From an uncultured Alcanivorax sp. (GTDB lineage Bacteria > Pseudomonadota > Gammaproteobacteria > Pseudomonadales > Alcanivoracaceae): 64,000 nucleotides of DNA. Positions within the stretch are counted from its first letter, which is position 1, and each line of letters opens with the position of its first letter. Location: NCBI RefSeq assembly GCF_947258575.1, contig NZ_CAMYIV010000009.1, forward strand, positions 124,001 through 188,000, written 5' to 3'. Below the pieces are notes generated by a model, which saw only the letters and a list, made by a program, of their open reading frames with translations, was not told the origin of the DNA and searched no databases. Below, piece after piece: positions 37,074 through 46,353 of this stretch. The position numbers and the translations under genes were made by a program.

Positions 37074-37108
37074 AGCTTCTAGCTTCTAGCTTCTAGCTTC
37101 TAGCTTGC
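37074..37108. repeat. AGCTTCT tandem heptamer array (5 units)
   Basis: Four perfect AGCTTCT units (37074-37101) and one AGCTTGC (37102-37108) begin four bases after the pth stop codon. There is no gene in it. Confidence 0.92.
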
Positions 37109-37162
37109 AGGATTGTGCCCCAGCTAAAACGAAGCCCAGCCGCAATATCAGCTTTTCTTTTT

Positions 37163-37211
37163 CTCGTAGCTCGTAGCTCGTAGCTCGTAGCTCGTAGCTC
37201 GTAGCTCGTAG
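37163..37211. repeat. CTCGTAG tandem heptamer array (7 perfect units)
   Basis: Seven identical CTCGTAG units span 37163-37211 and end eight bases before the stop codon of the GST gene on the opposite strand. Perfect copies imply recent expansion, so copy number may vary between strains. It shares the AGCT core of the array 55 bp to its left. Confidence 0.93.
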
Positions 37212-37218
37212 CTGATTA

Positions 37219-37959
37219 TTATCTATCCTGCGCGTACCTCGCCAACAGCCACTCCCCCGCCGGCCGGGCTCGCCATTTTTCGATCTGCTTGCGCAATGCC
37301 GGTGACAACGTGGTTTCATCGAACAGATCCCAGGGCGAGCCCTCCGGGCTGAGCAGTGGCGCCAGCATACTGGCGGCTGTGATGTCTGCGAGGCTGAAGC
37401 GGTCACCCACCAGATACTGCCCCTTGCCTTTCTTCAGCTCGCTCTCCAGGAGCGCCAAGGCCTCTTCCACCCGCTGCTCCGAGCGCATCACCCGTTGCGG
37501 GTTGATAGCGTAACCTCGACGTATTGCTTCGCGAACCAGCGGTTTCGCCAGCCGTTCCAGGGGAGAAGGCAGGCCGCAATCGCCCACCAGGGCCGTCATT
37601 ACCTCCGGTCGATCAAGAATCTGACCGTACACCCAGCGCCGTACATGCACGCCGTAACGATCAAACTGCTGCTCCAGTTCAATGACCCGGGCTCGCGCAT
37701 CACCGGCCTTGGGCAACAGCGACGGATCGGGGTAGTACTTTTCCAGGTAATAGGCGATTTTGGTGGAATCGCTCACCCGACGCCTGCCGTCGCGCAGCAA
37801 CGGCACGGTATTGCCACGGGCCAGCCACTGGGTACGCACCCGATGCGCCACCGGCAGCAAATTGACCGTACGGTATGCCAGACCCTTGTGGTCCAGCTGC
37901 CAGCGGGATTTCTCGCAATAATGGGAGATGGGGAACTGGTAAAGAATACGCTCGGCCAT
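37219..37959 (-). CDS. Glutathione S-transferase family protein
   Basis: The 246-residue protein has a thioredoxin-like N-terminal GST domain (about 3-80: LYQFPISHYCEKSRWQLDHKGLAYRTVNLLP, VPLLRDGRRRVSDSTKIAYYLEKYYP). An all-helical C-terminal domain follows (about 90-240), with the N-capping motif GDRFSLADITAASML. The CEKSRW segment places a cysteine where many bacterial GSTs carry the catalytic residue. It sits on the minus strand between pth and ychF, which are normally neighbours, and its 3' end abuts the CTCGTAG array. Substrate is unknown. Confidence 0.88.
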   Translation of the reverse strand: MAERILYQFPISHYCEKSRWQLDHKGLAYRTVNLLPVAHRVRTQWLARGNTVPLLRDGRRRVSDSTKIAYYLEKYYPDPSLLPKAGDARARVIELEQQFDRYGVHVRRWVYGQILDRPEVMTALVGDCGLPSPLERLAKPLVREAIRRGYAINPQRVMRSEQRVEEALALLESELKKGKGQYLVGDRFSLADITAASMLAPLLSPEGSPWDLFDETTLSPALRKQIEKWRARPAGEWLLARYAQDR

Positions 37960-38143
37960 GGTGACTCTTGTTCAGTTTTGCGGACTTGCAGTCTAGCCGC
38001 CCCCTGTCCCGTCGTTAGCGGCAACAGCGCCTGACACGTCCGTCCCGCCAGCAACCCGGCTTAACCTTGATCCTGCACCTGCCACGGTCGCTTTTTTGCC
38101 CCGGCTTGCGTAGCATTGCGGCCTCGAAAAACGGAGGTCTGTC

Positions 38144-39235
38144 ATGGGTTTCAAATGCGGTATCGTCGGTCTGCCCAACGTGGGGAAATCCACCCTGTTC
38201 AACGCGCTGACCAAAGCGGGAATTGATGCCGAGAACTTCCCGTTCTGCACCATTGAGCCCAACACCGGGGTTGTACCGATTCCTGACCCGCGGATGGACA
38301 AGCTGTCCGCCATTGTCAGCCCGGAGCGGGTCATGCCCGCCACCATGGAGTTCGTGGATATCGCCGGCCTGGTAGCCGGGGCCTCCAAGGGCGAAGGCCT
38401 GGGTAACAAGTTTCTCGCCAACATTCGCGAAACCGATGCCATCGCCCACGTCGTGCGCTGCTTCGATGACGAAAACGTGATCCATGTGTCCGGCAAGGTC
38501 TCGCCGCTGGATGATATCGACATCATCAACACCGAGCTGGCGCTGGCCGATCTGGACACCGTGGAGAAGGCTCACCTGCGTGCCACCAAAGCTGCCAAGG
38601 GGCAGGACAAGGACGCCAAGGGCCTGCTGCCCGTGCTGGACAAGGTGCTGCCCGTCCTCAACGAAGGCCAACCGGCACGTTCCGTGGAGCTGACCGATGA
38701 TGAGCGCAAGGCCATCAAGAGTCTCAACCTGCTGACTCTGAAGCCGACCATGTACATCGCCAACGTGGACGAAGGCGGCTTTGAAGACAACGCCCTGCTG
38801 GACGCCGTGCGCGAACTGGCCGAGAAGGAAAATTCCTCCGTGGTGCCGATCTGCGCCAAGATCGAATCGGAAATTGCCGAGCTGGACGACGAAGAGAAAG
38901 CCGACTTCCTGGCCGACCTGGGCATGGAAGAGCCGGGCCTGAACCGAGTCATCCGCGCCGGCTTCAGCCTGCTGGGCCTGCAGACCTACTTCACCGCAGG
39001 CAAGAAGGAGGTTCGCGCCTGGACCGTTCGCGTTGGCGCCACCGCCCCCCAGGCCGCCGGCGTCATCCACACCGACTTCGAGAAGGGGTTCATCCGCGCC
39101 GAAGTCACGGCCTACGATGACTATGTCGAAAATAACGGCGAGGCCGGCGCCAAGGATGCCGGCAAATGGCGCCTGGAAGGGAAGGAATACATCGTCAAGG
39201 ACGGAGACGTAGTGCACTTCCGGTTTAACGTTTAA
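38144..39235 (+). CDS. ychF: Ribosome-associated P-loop ATPase YchF (Obg family)
   Basis: YchF (OLA1 type) is an Obg-like protein that prefers ATP to GTP and associates with ribosomes and stress responses. The 363-residue protein has the P-loop [15 protein letters not shown] (8-22), switch region [20 protein letters not shown], a coiled-coil insertion (about 125-200) and the C-terminal TGS domain (about 280-363; ARAWTV-type start, [16 protein letters not shown] end). The ribosome-binding site CGGAGG is good. An intrinsic terminator at 39249-39283 follows. Confidence 0.96.
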   Translation: MGFKCGIVGLPNVGKSTLFNALTKAGIDAENFPFCTIEPNTGVVPIPDPRMDKLSAIVSPERVMPATMEFVDIAGLVAGASKGEGLGNKFLANIRETDAIAHVVRCFDDENVIHVSGKVSPLDDIDIINTELALADLDTVEKAHLRATKAAKGQDKDAKGLLPVLDKVLPVLNEGQPARSVELTDDERKAIKSLNLLTLKPTMYIANVDEGGFEDNALLDAVRELAEKENSSVVPICAKIESEIAELDDEEKADFLADLGMEEPGLNRVIRAGFSLLGLQTYFTAGKKEVRAWTVRVGATAPQAAGVIHTDFEKGFIRAEVTAYDDYVENNGEAGAKDAGKWRLEGKEYIVKDGDVVHFRFNV

Positions 39236-39248
39236 GCGCCCCCGGAAT

Positions 39249-39283
39249 AAAAAAAGCCGCACCCTCCCAGGCGCGGCTTTTTT
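39249..39283. terminator. Intrinsic terminator between ychF and cysE
   Basis: AAAAAGCCGC (39251-39260) pairs with GCGGCTTTTT (39273-39282), with a 12-base loop. A- and T-runs on both sides let it serve the converging genes ychF and cysE. Confidence 0.85.
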
Positions 39284-39292
39284 GTTTCCGCT

Positions 39293-39320
39293 GTTAACTA
39301 TTCACTATTAACTGTTAACT
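39293..39320. repeat. Heptamer arm 6 beside cysE
   Basis: Four units (GTTAACT, ATTCACT, ATTAACT, GTTAACT) preceded by CGCT and followed by GC; identical to arm 5. It lies between the ychF terminator and the cysE stop, at the junction of the second and third syntenic blocks. Confidence 0.9.
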
Positions 39321-39325
39321 GCTTT

Positions 39326-40093
39326 TCAGTCCGTGCCGCCGGCATTCACCGGCTCGAAGTCTTCATCCTTCAACTCCGGCAGCTTCTCGTCGCAACCCTG
39401 AATCCCCTGCTTCTTGAGATTATTGCAGACCCGGTCCAGCTTGTTGTCCACTGCGTGCATGTGATCCAGCAGAAGGTGGATGGCTTCAGCCACCGGATCG
39501 GGCATGTCGTTGCTGACACCATAGGCTTGAAAACCGATCTTCTCTGCCATTTCCTGACGGTTCTTTTCCGTCTCGGTAATCGGCTTACTGACCACCCGGC
39601 CGGGAATACCTATCACCGTTGCCCCTTCCGGCACTTCCTTGGTGACCACGGAGTTGGAACCGATCTTGGCGTTCTTGTGTACGGTGAATGGGCCCAGCAC
39701 CTTGGCACCGGCACCGACCACCACGCCATCTTCCAGGGTCGGGTGACGCTTGCCTTTGCTCCAGCTGGTACCACCCAGCGTGACGCCATGATAGAGCGTC
39801 ACGTCATCGCCAATTTCTGCGGTTTCACCAATCACCACTCCCATGCCATGGTCGATAAAGAAACGTCGACCGATTTTGGCGCCGGGATGAATTTCGATGC
39901 CGGTCATCCAGCGGGCGAAGGTGGAAACAAAGCGCGCCAGTTGCTTGAAATTGCGCCTCCACAGGCCATGGGCAAGACGATGAAACAGCACCGCATGCAG
40001 GCCCGGGTAATTCAGCAACACCTCAAGCGTGTTGCGCGCCGCGGGGTCCCGGTGGAATACCGACGCGATGTCCTCGCGTACTCGATCAAACAT
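39326..40093 (-). CDS. cysE: Serine O-acetyltransferase
   Basis: CysE acetylates L-serine with acetyl-CoA to give O-acetylserine, the precursor of cysteine. The 255-residue protein has the N-terminal helical region (about 1-60, [19 protein letters not shown]) and a left-handed beta-helix of hexapeptide repeats ([46 protein letters not shown]...). It is the shorter type found beside isc genes in Pseudomonas, although iscR does not follow here. It is 49 bp downstream of trmJ, so the pair is probably co-transcribed. Confidence 0.95.
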   Translation of the reverse strand: MFDRVREDIASVFHRDPAARNTLEVLLNYPGLHAVLFHRLAHGLWRRNFKQLARFVSTFARWMTGIEIHPGAKIGRRFFIDHGMGVVIGETAEIGDDVTLYHGVTLGGTSWSKGKRHPTLEDGVVVGAGAKVLGPFTVHKNAKIGSNSVVTKEVPEGATVIGIPGRVVSKPITETEKNRQEMAEKIGFQAYGVSNDMPDPVAEAIHLLLDHMHAVDNKLDRVCNNLKKQGIQGCDEKLPELKDEDFEPVNAGGTD

Positions 40094-40142
40094 AGATACC
40101 TCGTCTCAGGTATAGCCGGTTGGATAACACGGGGAGCGTTTG

Positions 40143-40916
40143 CTACTTCCCGTCATTGCGCGGCATTTTTCTTTCCAGCGCCACCAGCACACCACGCAGA
40201 ATACTCATTTCCATTTTGTCCGGTCGCGCGCGCATAAACAAACGGCGCATGCGCGTCATGACCTGGCCAGGCTGCTGAGGATTGAGGAAACCGCTCTGCG
40301 CCATGACCTTTTCCAGGTGATCCAGGAAACCGGCCACCGCTTCGTTGCTGGCCAACGGCTCATCCCAGAACATCTCCGGCAGCGGCATGGCCTCGCGACG
40401 GGAACGGGATTCCTTCAGATCGAAATCATCGCCCAGCAGAGCCATGCGCAGCTCGTAACTGATTAATTGGACCGCCGACGCCACATTCAAGACCCCGTAC
40501 TCGGGATTGGTGGGCACGCTCACATGCAGATTACAGCGGCGCAACTCGTCATTGGTGAGCCCCCGGTCCTCACGACCGAACAGCACCGCAATACGGGTGT
40601 CATCGGGCTCGTGGGACAATTGCGCCGCCAGCTGCCGGGGCGTCAGACAGGGCCAGGGAATGCGCCGCTGGCGGGCGCTGGTGCCGATCACCAGGGTGGC
40701 GCCCTCCAGAGCCTCATCCAGCGTCTCGCAGACCTGGGCGGCTTCCAGCACGTCTCCTGCCCCGGAAGCCCGGGCAGTCGCTTCCACGGACGGATAATCA
40801 CGGGGCTGGATGAGCCTCAGGTCCGACATGCCCATGGTTTTCATGGCCCGGGCTGCGGCACCAATATTGCCGGGATGGGTGGTTTCCACCATCACGATAC
40901 GCACATTTTCTAGCAT
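40143..40916 (-). CDS. trmJ: tRNA (cytidine/uridine-2'-O-)-methyltransferase TrmJ
   Basis: TrmJ 2'-O-methylates position 32 in the anticodon loop of several tRNAs. The 257-residue protein is a SPOUT-class methyltransferase. It shows the N-terminal motif VRIVMVETTHPGNIGAAARAMKTMG, the knot-forming segment VLFGREDRGLTNDELRRCN and LNVASAVQLISYELRMA, and a C-terminal helical extension. It is divergent from suhB across 182 bp, the conserved cysE-trmJ/suhB arrangement. Confidence 0.95.
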   Translation of the reverse strand: MLENVRIVMVETTHPGNIGAAARAMKTMGMSDLRLIQPRDYPSVEATARASGAGDVLEAAQVCETLDEALEGATLVIGTSARQRRIPWPCLTPRQLAAQLSHEPDDTRIAVLFGREDRGLTNDELRRCNLHVSVPTNPEYGVLNVASAVQLISYELRMALLGDDFDLKESRSRREAMPLPEMFWDEPLASNEAVAGFLDHLEKVMAQSGFLNPQQPGQVMTRMRRLFMRARPDKMEMSILRGVLVALERKMPRNDGK

Positions 40917-41027
40917 GAGAGGTACCTGTACACGGGTCTGGCCGGAAAAGGCGGCAATGTTATCATGGGAATCACTGAATAATCCCTTAAGTGGCGCCTA
41001 ACGCTGCCCTGATCGCGCAGGCTCTGC

Positions 41028-41033
41028 TACAAT
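41028..41033 (+). promoter_or_regulatory. Candidate -10 box for suhB
   Basis: TACAAT at 41028-41033 matches the sigma-70 -10 consensus at five of six bases. The corresponding -35 region is weak (CTGCCC-like). Transcription would start about 60 bases before the suhB ATG. Confidence 0.35.
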
Positions 41034-41098
41034 CCGCGCCCCGGTTTATTTGGCCGGGCGTTCTTTGACAGCCCTAATACTTTTTTGAGGACAGATGC

Positions 41099-41917
41099 AT
41101 GCATGCGCCGCAAGTGAATATTGCCCTGCGAGCCGCCCGTCAGGCGGGTAACCTGATTCGTCGTGCTGCCGAAAGCAATGACCCGTTATCTGTCAGCAAG
41201 AAAGGGATGAACGACTTCGTCACCGAAGTGGATCGGGCCGCCGAACAACGCATCATCGAGGTGATCCTCAAGGCCTACCCGGATCACAGCATCCTGGCCG
41301 AAGAATCCGGCGAAACCCGCGGCAAGGGTGACGGGGCCGAATATCAGTGGGTGATCGACCCGCTGGATGGCACCACCAACTTTATCCACGGCTTCCCGCA
41401 GTACTGCGTCTCCATCGCCCTGAAATACCGGGGCAAGCTGGAGCACGCGGTGATTTATGACCCCAATCGGGATGAAGAATTTACCGCCAGCCGCGGCCGT
41501 GGCGCCGCCCTCAACGGTCGCCGTATCCGCTGCACCAACCGCCCCGGCCTGGAAGGCTGCCTGATCGGCACCGGCTTCCCGTTCCGCAAGGACCAGGCGC
41601 CGCACATGGACGCCTACCTGGGCATGTTTGCCGACATCGCTGCTGCCACCGCTGGCCTGCGCCGCCCGGGCTCTGCTGCGCTGGATCTGGCCTGGCTGGC
41701 CGCCGGCCGCCTGGACGGGTTCTTCGAATTCGGCCTGTCCGAGTGGGACCTGGCCGCCGGCGCCCTGCTGATCACCGAAGCCGGTGGCCTGGTAGGCGAC
41801 CTGAGCGGTGGCCACAAATTCCTGGAAAGCGGCGGCATCGTCGCCGGCAGCCCGAAAGTCTTCAAGGGCCTGCTGCAGAAGATCAAACCGCACCTGAACG
41901 AGAGTTTGCGTCGGTAG
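41099..41917 (+). CDS. suhB: Inositol-1-monophosphatase family protein SuhB
   Basis: SuhB dephosphorylates inositol monophosphate in vitro and in E. coli also joins the rRNA antitermination complex with NusA. The 272-residue protein has the family metal site motifs: EVDRAAEQRI, ILAEESGE, WVIDPLDGTTNFIHGFP (about 80-96) and the C-terminal GLSEWDLAAGALLITEAGG. The start ATG 41099 lies in an ATGCATGCATGC stretch with GAGGA upstream; the ATG four bases earlier is out of frame. A REPIN-like element follows the stop. Confidence 0.95.
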   Translation: MHAPQVNIALRAARQAGNLIRRAAESNDPLSVSKKGMNDFVTEVDRAAEQRIIEVILKAYPDHSILAEESGETRGKGDGAEYQWVIDPLDGTTNFIHGFPQYCVSIALKYRGKLEHAVIYDPNRDEEFTASRGRGAALNGRRIRCTNRPGLEGCLIGTGFPFRKDQAPHMDAYLGMFADIAAATAGLRRPGSAALDLAWLAAGRLDGFFEFGLSEWDLAAGALLITEAGGLVGDLSGGHKFLESGGIVAGSPKVFKGLLQKIKPHLNESLRR

Positions 41918-41938
41918 ATCCTCTACTCTCACGCCTCT

Positions 41939-42084
41939 GTAGGAGCGCCGCTTGAGGCGCGAATAGGCAAAAATCCGAGGCGAGTACCGAGAAGCGAGTC
42001 GCGAAAGGCGATACGTACTTCGGTTTTGATTTTCGTTACTCGCTTCTCGCTTCGTATCATTCGCGTCTCAAGCGGCGCCCCTAC
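41939..42084. repeat. REPIN-like inverted repeat A (suhB-aldehyde dehydrogenase gap)
   Basis: Two 26-bp REP-like ends, 41939-41964 and 42059-42084, are inverted with two mismatches. They begin GTAGGAG or GTAGGGG and end CGAAT. Inside, a 12-bp perfect inverted repeat (CGAGAAGCGAGT at 41988-41999 and its complement at 42038-42049) gives a second stem. Each end folds on itself around a CTTG loop. The remaining 142 bases of the 309-bp gap hold only the presumed leader of the next gene. Confidence 0.85.
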
Positions 42085-42226
42085 GGCGAGATTGTTACCC
42101 TTCCACGCCAACCCCTCCCATCTTTTCCTTAGACCCCGAACCGATTTTTCTCTTCCGGCATGGACATCTGCCCTTGCTTTGCTAGCGTAATACGCAACAC
42201 GGTGCAAAAAGCTCGGGAGATGTACG

Positions 42227-43681
42227 ATGACGGTTACCCTCACTGACAACGCCCTGTTTCGCCAGCAGTGCTATATCAATGGCCACTGGTGCGATGCGGA
42301 TGACGGCGCCACCTTCACCGTGAGCAACCCGGCCACTGATGAAAGCCTGGGCACCTCGCCGCGAATGGGCGAAGCAGAAACCCGCCAGGCCATCGATGCC
42401 GCCCACGGGGCTTTTCCTGCCTGGCGGGATATGGCCGCCGCGCAACGGGCCGTTTTGCTGGAGGCCTGGCACGACCTGATGATGGAACACCAGGACGACC
42501 TGGGGCGACTGATGACCCTGGAGCAGGGCAAGCCCCTGGCCGAGGCAAAAGGCGAAATCGCCTATGCCGCCTCTTTCCTGAAGTGGTTTGCCGAGGAGGC
42601 ACGGCGCGCCTACGGCGATACCATTCCTGCCCCCAAGCCAGGCCAGCGGATTGTGGTGATCAAGCAGCCCATCGGCGTCACCGCCGCCATCACTCCATGG
42701 AACTTTCCCTCCTCCATGATCACCCGCAAGGCCGGGGCAGCTCTGGCAGCCGGCTGCACCATGGTGGTGAAACCCGCCAGTGCCACCCCCTACTCCGCCC
42801 TGGCCCTGGCCGAGCTGGCCGAGCGCGCGGGCATTCCCGCTGGCGTGTTCAATGTAATTACCGGCAGCGCGGGGGCCATTTCCGCGGCGCTCACCGACTC
42901 GCCGATTCTTCGCAAGCTGAGCTTTACCGGGTCCACGGAAGTGGGCTCCAAGCTGATGGCCCAGTGCGCCAAGCACATCCAGAAAGTGTCCCTGGAGCTG
43001 GGCGGCAACGCGCCCTTTATCGTGTTTGACGATGCCAACCTGGACAAGGCCGTGGAAGGCGCCATGGCCAGCAAGTTCCGCAATACCGGTCAGACCTGCG
43101 TGTGCGTTAATCGCTTCCTGGTTCAGGACAGCATTCACGACGCTTTCGTGGAAAAGCTGAAAACCGCCATTGAGGCCATGAAAGTCGGTGATGGTCTGGA
43201 AGACGGCGTCAGCCAGGCGGCCCTGATCAACCGCGATGCCGCCGACAAGGTCATGGAGCATCTGGAAGATGCCCTGGGCAAGGGCGCCAAAGTGGTTACC
43301 GGCGGTCAACGTCATCAGCGGGGTGGCAACTTCGTGCAGCCCACCCTGATCACCGGCGTGACCACCGATGCGCAGCTCTGCCAGGAAGAAACCTTTGGCC
43401 CGCTGGCCGCTGTGATTCCATTCCGCACGGAAGAGGAGGCCATTCGCATTGCCAACGACACCCCCTACGGCCTGGCTGCCTATTTCTACAGCGACAACAT
43501 CCACCGCTGCTGGCGCGTGGCAGAAGCCCTGGAAAGCGGCATGGTGGGCGTTAACGAAGGGCTGATCTCCAACGCTGCCGCGCCCTTCGGCGGGGTCAAG
43601 GAATCCGGCCTGGGTCGTGAGGGCTCCCACCAGGGCATGGACGAGTACCTGGAAGACAAGTACCTGTGTATGGGTAGCTAA
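42227..43681 (+). CDS. NAD(P)-dependent aldehyde dehydrogenase, succinate-semialdehyde dehydrogenase type
   Basis: The 484-residue protein is a full-length aldehyde dehydrogenase of the GabD/SSADH group. It has cofactor motif TPWNFPSSMITRK, FTGSTEVG, catalytic E257 (LELGGNAPF) and nucleophile C291 (GQTCVCVNR). The CVC pair at 291-293 is typical of bacterial succinate-semialdehyde dehydrogenases. With the class III aminotransferase three steps downstream it could oxidise an omega-semialdehyde to a dicarboxylate; the exact substrate is inferred. It is the first gene of a six-gene plus-strand cluster inserted between suhB and secF. Confidence 0.88.
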   Translation: MTVTLTDNALFRQQCYINGHWCDADDGATFTVSNPATDESLGTSPRMGEAETRQAIDAAHGAFPAWRDMAAAQRAVLLEAWHDLMMEHQDDLGRLMTLEQGKPLAEAKGEIAYAASFLKWFAEEARRAYGDTIPAPKPGQRIVVIKQPIGVTAAITPWNFPSSMITRKAGAALAAGCTMVVKPASATPYSALALAELAERAGIPAGVFNVITGSAGAISAALTDSPILRKLSFTGSTEVGSKLMAQCAKHIQKVSLELGGNAPFIVFDDANLDKAVEGAMASKFRNTGQTCVCVNRFLVQDSIHDAFVEKLKTAIEAMKVGDGLEDGVSQAALINRDAADKVMEHLEDALGKGAKVVTGGQRHQRGGNFVQPTLITGVTTDAQLCQEETFGPLAAVIPFRTEEEAIRIANDTPYGLAAYFYSDNIHRCWRVAEALESGMVGVNEGLISNAAAPFGGVKESGLGREGSHQGMDEYLEDKYLCMGS

Positions 43682-43854
43682 CGACAGCTTCACGAGACAG
43701 GCTGCACGCTGAATGCTGACGCATTGCTTGCAGTAACCGGAGCGCTTCTTTTGCGCACACAGGCTTGCATCGCGGGCACACATTGCCGCCACTGCCAAGA
43801 CACAGCCTGCGTTGCAGCGTGGAGAAAGTGACCTGCAGCTGATTAGGAGGCGGA

Positions 43855-44994
43855 ATGGGACAAGCGTTGAACATCGCCCTGCTCCCCGGTGACGGCATCG
43901 GCCCGGAAGTCATGGACGTGGCGGAGGCAGTGCTGGACCTGCTGATCCAGCGCTACCGGCTGCCGTTGGAGCATACCCGCTTTGACTGGCCGTCCCACGC
44001 CTGGCATCAGAGTCATGGAGAGATGATGCCCAGCGACGGGGTCGCACAGCTACGCGAATTTGATGCCATGCTGCTGGGCGCTCTGGGCGACCCGGGGCCG
44101 CTGGAAGACCCTTCCCGTTTTGTCCTTTCCGACAGTGTCTCGCTGGCACCATTGCTGGCCCTGCGCAAACAGCTGGACCTGTGGGCTTGCGAACGCCCGG
44201 CCCGCTGGCTACCCGGCTCGCCCCAGTATCTTGCCGACCCGCGCGCCCGGGAAGTGGACATGCTGGTGATCCGCGAAAACAGTGAAGGGGAATACAGCGG
44301 CCAGGGGGGGCGGCTCGCCCCGGGCACGGCACAGGAGGTGGCCACCCAGGTAGAAGTGTTCACCGCCCGCGCCACCGAACGGCTGATTCGCCACGCTTTC
44401 CAGCGGGCCCGTCAACGGGCCACCCAGCGGGAAATGCCGCGCCAGTTCAAAGACGACAAGCACGCCCAGGTGTGCCTGATCACCAAGCGCAACGCCCAGC
44501 CCTTCTGGGGCGACCTTTATACGGACACCTTTCACCGCATCGCCGCCGAGTTTCCCGATGTGGACATCCATCACGAGCTGGTGGATGCCGCCTGCATGAA
44601 GTTCGTGCAGTGCCCCTGGCGCTTCGACGTCGTCGTCGCCAGCAATCTGCACGGCGATATTCTTACTGACCTGGCGGCGGTGCTGTGTGGCGGGCCGGGA
44701 CTGGCGCCATCCGCCAACCTGAACCCGAATGAACCGGCCCTGCCGGCTCTGTTCGAACCCGTTCACGGCAGCGCTCCGGATATTGCCGGCCAGAACCTGG
44801 CCGACCCCCGCGCTACCCTGATGAGCTTGGCCATGCTGCTGGACAATCTGGCCCACCATCACCCGGCCATCGGCAGCGCGGCACAACATCTGCATGACCT
44901 TATCCAGGCAGACTTGGCTCGAGAGGCGGACGGTGAAGCCTTTTCGGGTACCCGGGAAACCGGACAACGGCTATGCCAGTGGCTGGCAGCCTGA
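43855..44994 (+). CDS. Isocitrate/isopropylmalate-family dehydrogenase (tartrate or D-malate type)
   Basis: The 379-residue protein belongs to the beta-decarboxylating dehydrogenase family, with GDGIGPEV at the N-terminus, RENSEGEYSGQGG, the lysine motif TKRNAQPFWG and the metal-site segment ASNLHGDILTDLAA. The RENSEGEYSG form and length fit tartrate/D-malate dehydrogenases better than leucine-pathway LeuB. It would oxidise and decarboxylate a 2-hydroxyacid with NAD. The ribosome-binding site AGGAGG is strong. The 173-bp gap before it contains loose GCTGNNN heptamers (43701-43721) and no gene. Confidence 0.82.
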   Translation: MGQALNIALLPGDGIGPEVMDVAEAVLDLLIQRYRLPLEHTRFDWPSHAWHQSHGEMMPSDGVAQLREFDAMLLGALGDPGPLEDPSRFVLSDSVSLAPLLALRKQLDLWACERPARWLPGSPQYLADPRAREVDMLVIRENSEGEYSGQGGRLAPGTAQEVATQVEVFTARATERLIRHAFQRARQRATQREMPRQFKDDKHAQVCLITKRNAQPFWGDLYTDTFHRIAAEFPDVDIHHELVDAACMKFVQCPWRFDVVVASNLHGDILTDLAAVLCGGPGLAPSANLNPNEPALPALFEPVHGSAPDIAGQNLADPRATLMSLAMLLDNLAHHHPAIGSAAQHLHDLIQADLAREADGEAFSGTRETGQRLCQWLAA

Positions 44995-45031
44995 AGCGGC
45001 GCTGGCAAGCCAACAACAGAAAGGAGGCACT

Positions 45032-46318
45032 ATGAGTCACCTGTCCCCCCTGCTGGTGCAATCCAGCGGTATTTGTGCAGAGCGCGGCGAAGGAAACTGG
45101 CTCTACGACCAGGAAGGTAACCGCTGGCTGGATTTCACCTCCGGTATCGGCGTGACCTCCACCGGACATTGCCACCCCAAAGTGGTGGCCGCCGCTCAGG
45201 AGCAGGTCGCCAAACTGGTGCACGCGCAATATGCCACCGTCAAACATCCCAACCTGCTTGAACTGACTGACCGGCTCTACAAGCATCTACCCGCACATAT
45301 GGATGCTATCGCGTTTTCCAATTCCGGCAGTGAATCCGTGGAAGCGGCATTTCGCCTGGCACGCCAGGCTACCGGTCGCCCCAACATTGTGGTGTTTCGG
45401 GGCGGCTTCCATGGCAGAACCATGGGGGCGGCCTCGCTGACTACCTCCAACAACAAGGTGCGCACCGGCTGGGCACCACTGATGGCGGGCGTGTCGGTGG
45501 CTCCCTTCCCGCATTCCTACCGCTATGGCTGGGACGAAGACACCACAGTGGACTTCTGCCTGGAAGAACTCGACCACGTGATGATTACCGAGTGCAATCC
45601 CAAGGACACTGCGGCCATCATCATCGAGCCGGTTCAGGGTGAATATGGCTACTACCCGGCGCCGAAACGCTTCATGGAAGGCCTGCAGGCACGCTGCAAG
45701 GAACACGGCATCCTGCTGATTGTGGACGAAATCCAGGCCGGCTACGGGCGTACCGGCAAGTTCTGGAGCCACGAACACAGCGGGGTATCCGGCGACATCC
45801 TGATTACCGCCAAGGGGCTGGCCAGTGGTTATCCGCTGTCTGCCATCGCTGCCAGCAAGTCACTCATGGACAAGGGCTACCCCGGCTCCCAGGGCGGCAC
45901 TTACGGCGCCAATGCGGTTGCCTGTGCCGCAGCCATCGCCACCCTGGACGTGATCGAAGAAGAAGGGCTGGTAGAGCACGCCCGTGTAATGGGTGACTAC
46001 CTACTGGAAAAACTCGTTGCCGTTCAACAGGATTTCCCCTGCATCGAAGAGATACGCGGCCAGGGCCTCATGCTCGGCGCCGAGATCACCAGCTCACCGG
46101 GCGTTGCGGATGGCGACCACGCGGCTGCCATACTCAAGGCCTGCGAGGACGATGGTGTCCTGCTGCTTCGCTGTGGTCACAAGGGCCAGGTGGTGCGCTG
46201 GCTTCCTGCACTGAATGTGACCCGCGAGGAAATCGATATTGCCGTGGGCGCCTTCGCCAAGGCGCTGGCCAGCACGTGCAATAATCAGGATAAACGCTGC
46301 CCAGGCTGCAAAAGCTGA
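45032..46318 (+). CDS. Class III PLP-dependent aminotransferase (GabT-like)
   Basis: The 428-residue protein is a class III aminotransferase: GSESVEAAFRLARQATGR, the FHGRTMGAASLT motif, IIIEPVQGEYGYYPAP, VDEIQAGYGRTGKFW with the PLP-nitrogen aspartate D232, and the Schiff-base lysine K261 (ITAKGLASGYPLSA). Family members transfer omega-amino groups (4-aminobutyrate, beta-alanine, 5-aminovalerate). The start at 45032 has AAGGAGG and follows the dehydrogenase by 37 bp. A longer reading from 44894 runs inside that gene and was rejected. The product semialdehyde could feed the dehydrogenase at 42227-43681. Confidence 0.88.
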   Translation: MSHLSPLLVQSSGICAERGEGNWLYDQEGNRWLDFTSGIGVTSTGHCHPKVVAAAQEQVAKLVHAQYATVKHPNLLELTDRLYKHLPAHMDAIAFSNSGSESVEAAFRLARQATGRPNIVVFRGGFHGRTMGAASLTTSNNKVRTGWAPLMAGVSVAPFPHSYRYGWDEDTTVDFCLEELDHVMITECNPKDTAAIIIEPVQGEYGYYPAPKRFMEGLQARCKEHGILLIVDEIQAGYGRTGKFWSHEHSGVSGDILITAKGLASGYPLSAIAASKSLMDKGYPGSQGGTYGANAVACAAAIATLDVIEEEGLVEHARVMGDYLLEKLVAVQQDFPCIEEIRGQGLMLGAEITSSPGVADGDHAAAILKACEDDGVLLLRCGHKGQVVRWLPALNVTREEIDIAVGAFAKALASTCNNQDKRCPGCKS

Positions 46319-46353
46319 AATCGAAAACCACCGGAAAGTGAAAGAGTCACATT

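Noticed and set aside
37163-37211. CRISPR array
   Set aside because: Units are 7 bp and contiguous without spacers, and no cas genes are present.
41090-41106. ATGCATGCATGC stretch at the suhB start as a phase-variable tract
   Set aside because: It has fewer than three full 4-bp units. The ATG at 41099 has a proper ribosome-binding site and the frame aligns with SuhB.
43701-43721. GCTGNNN x3 as another heptamer element
   Set aside because: Only three degenerate units are present, and no convincing inverted arm was found within the 173-bp gap.
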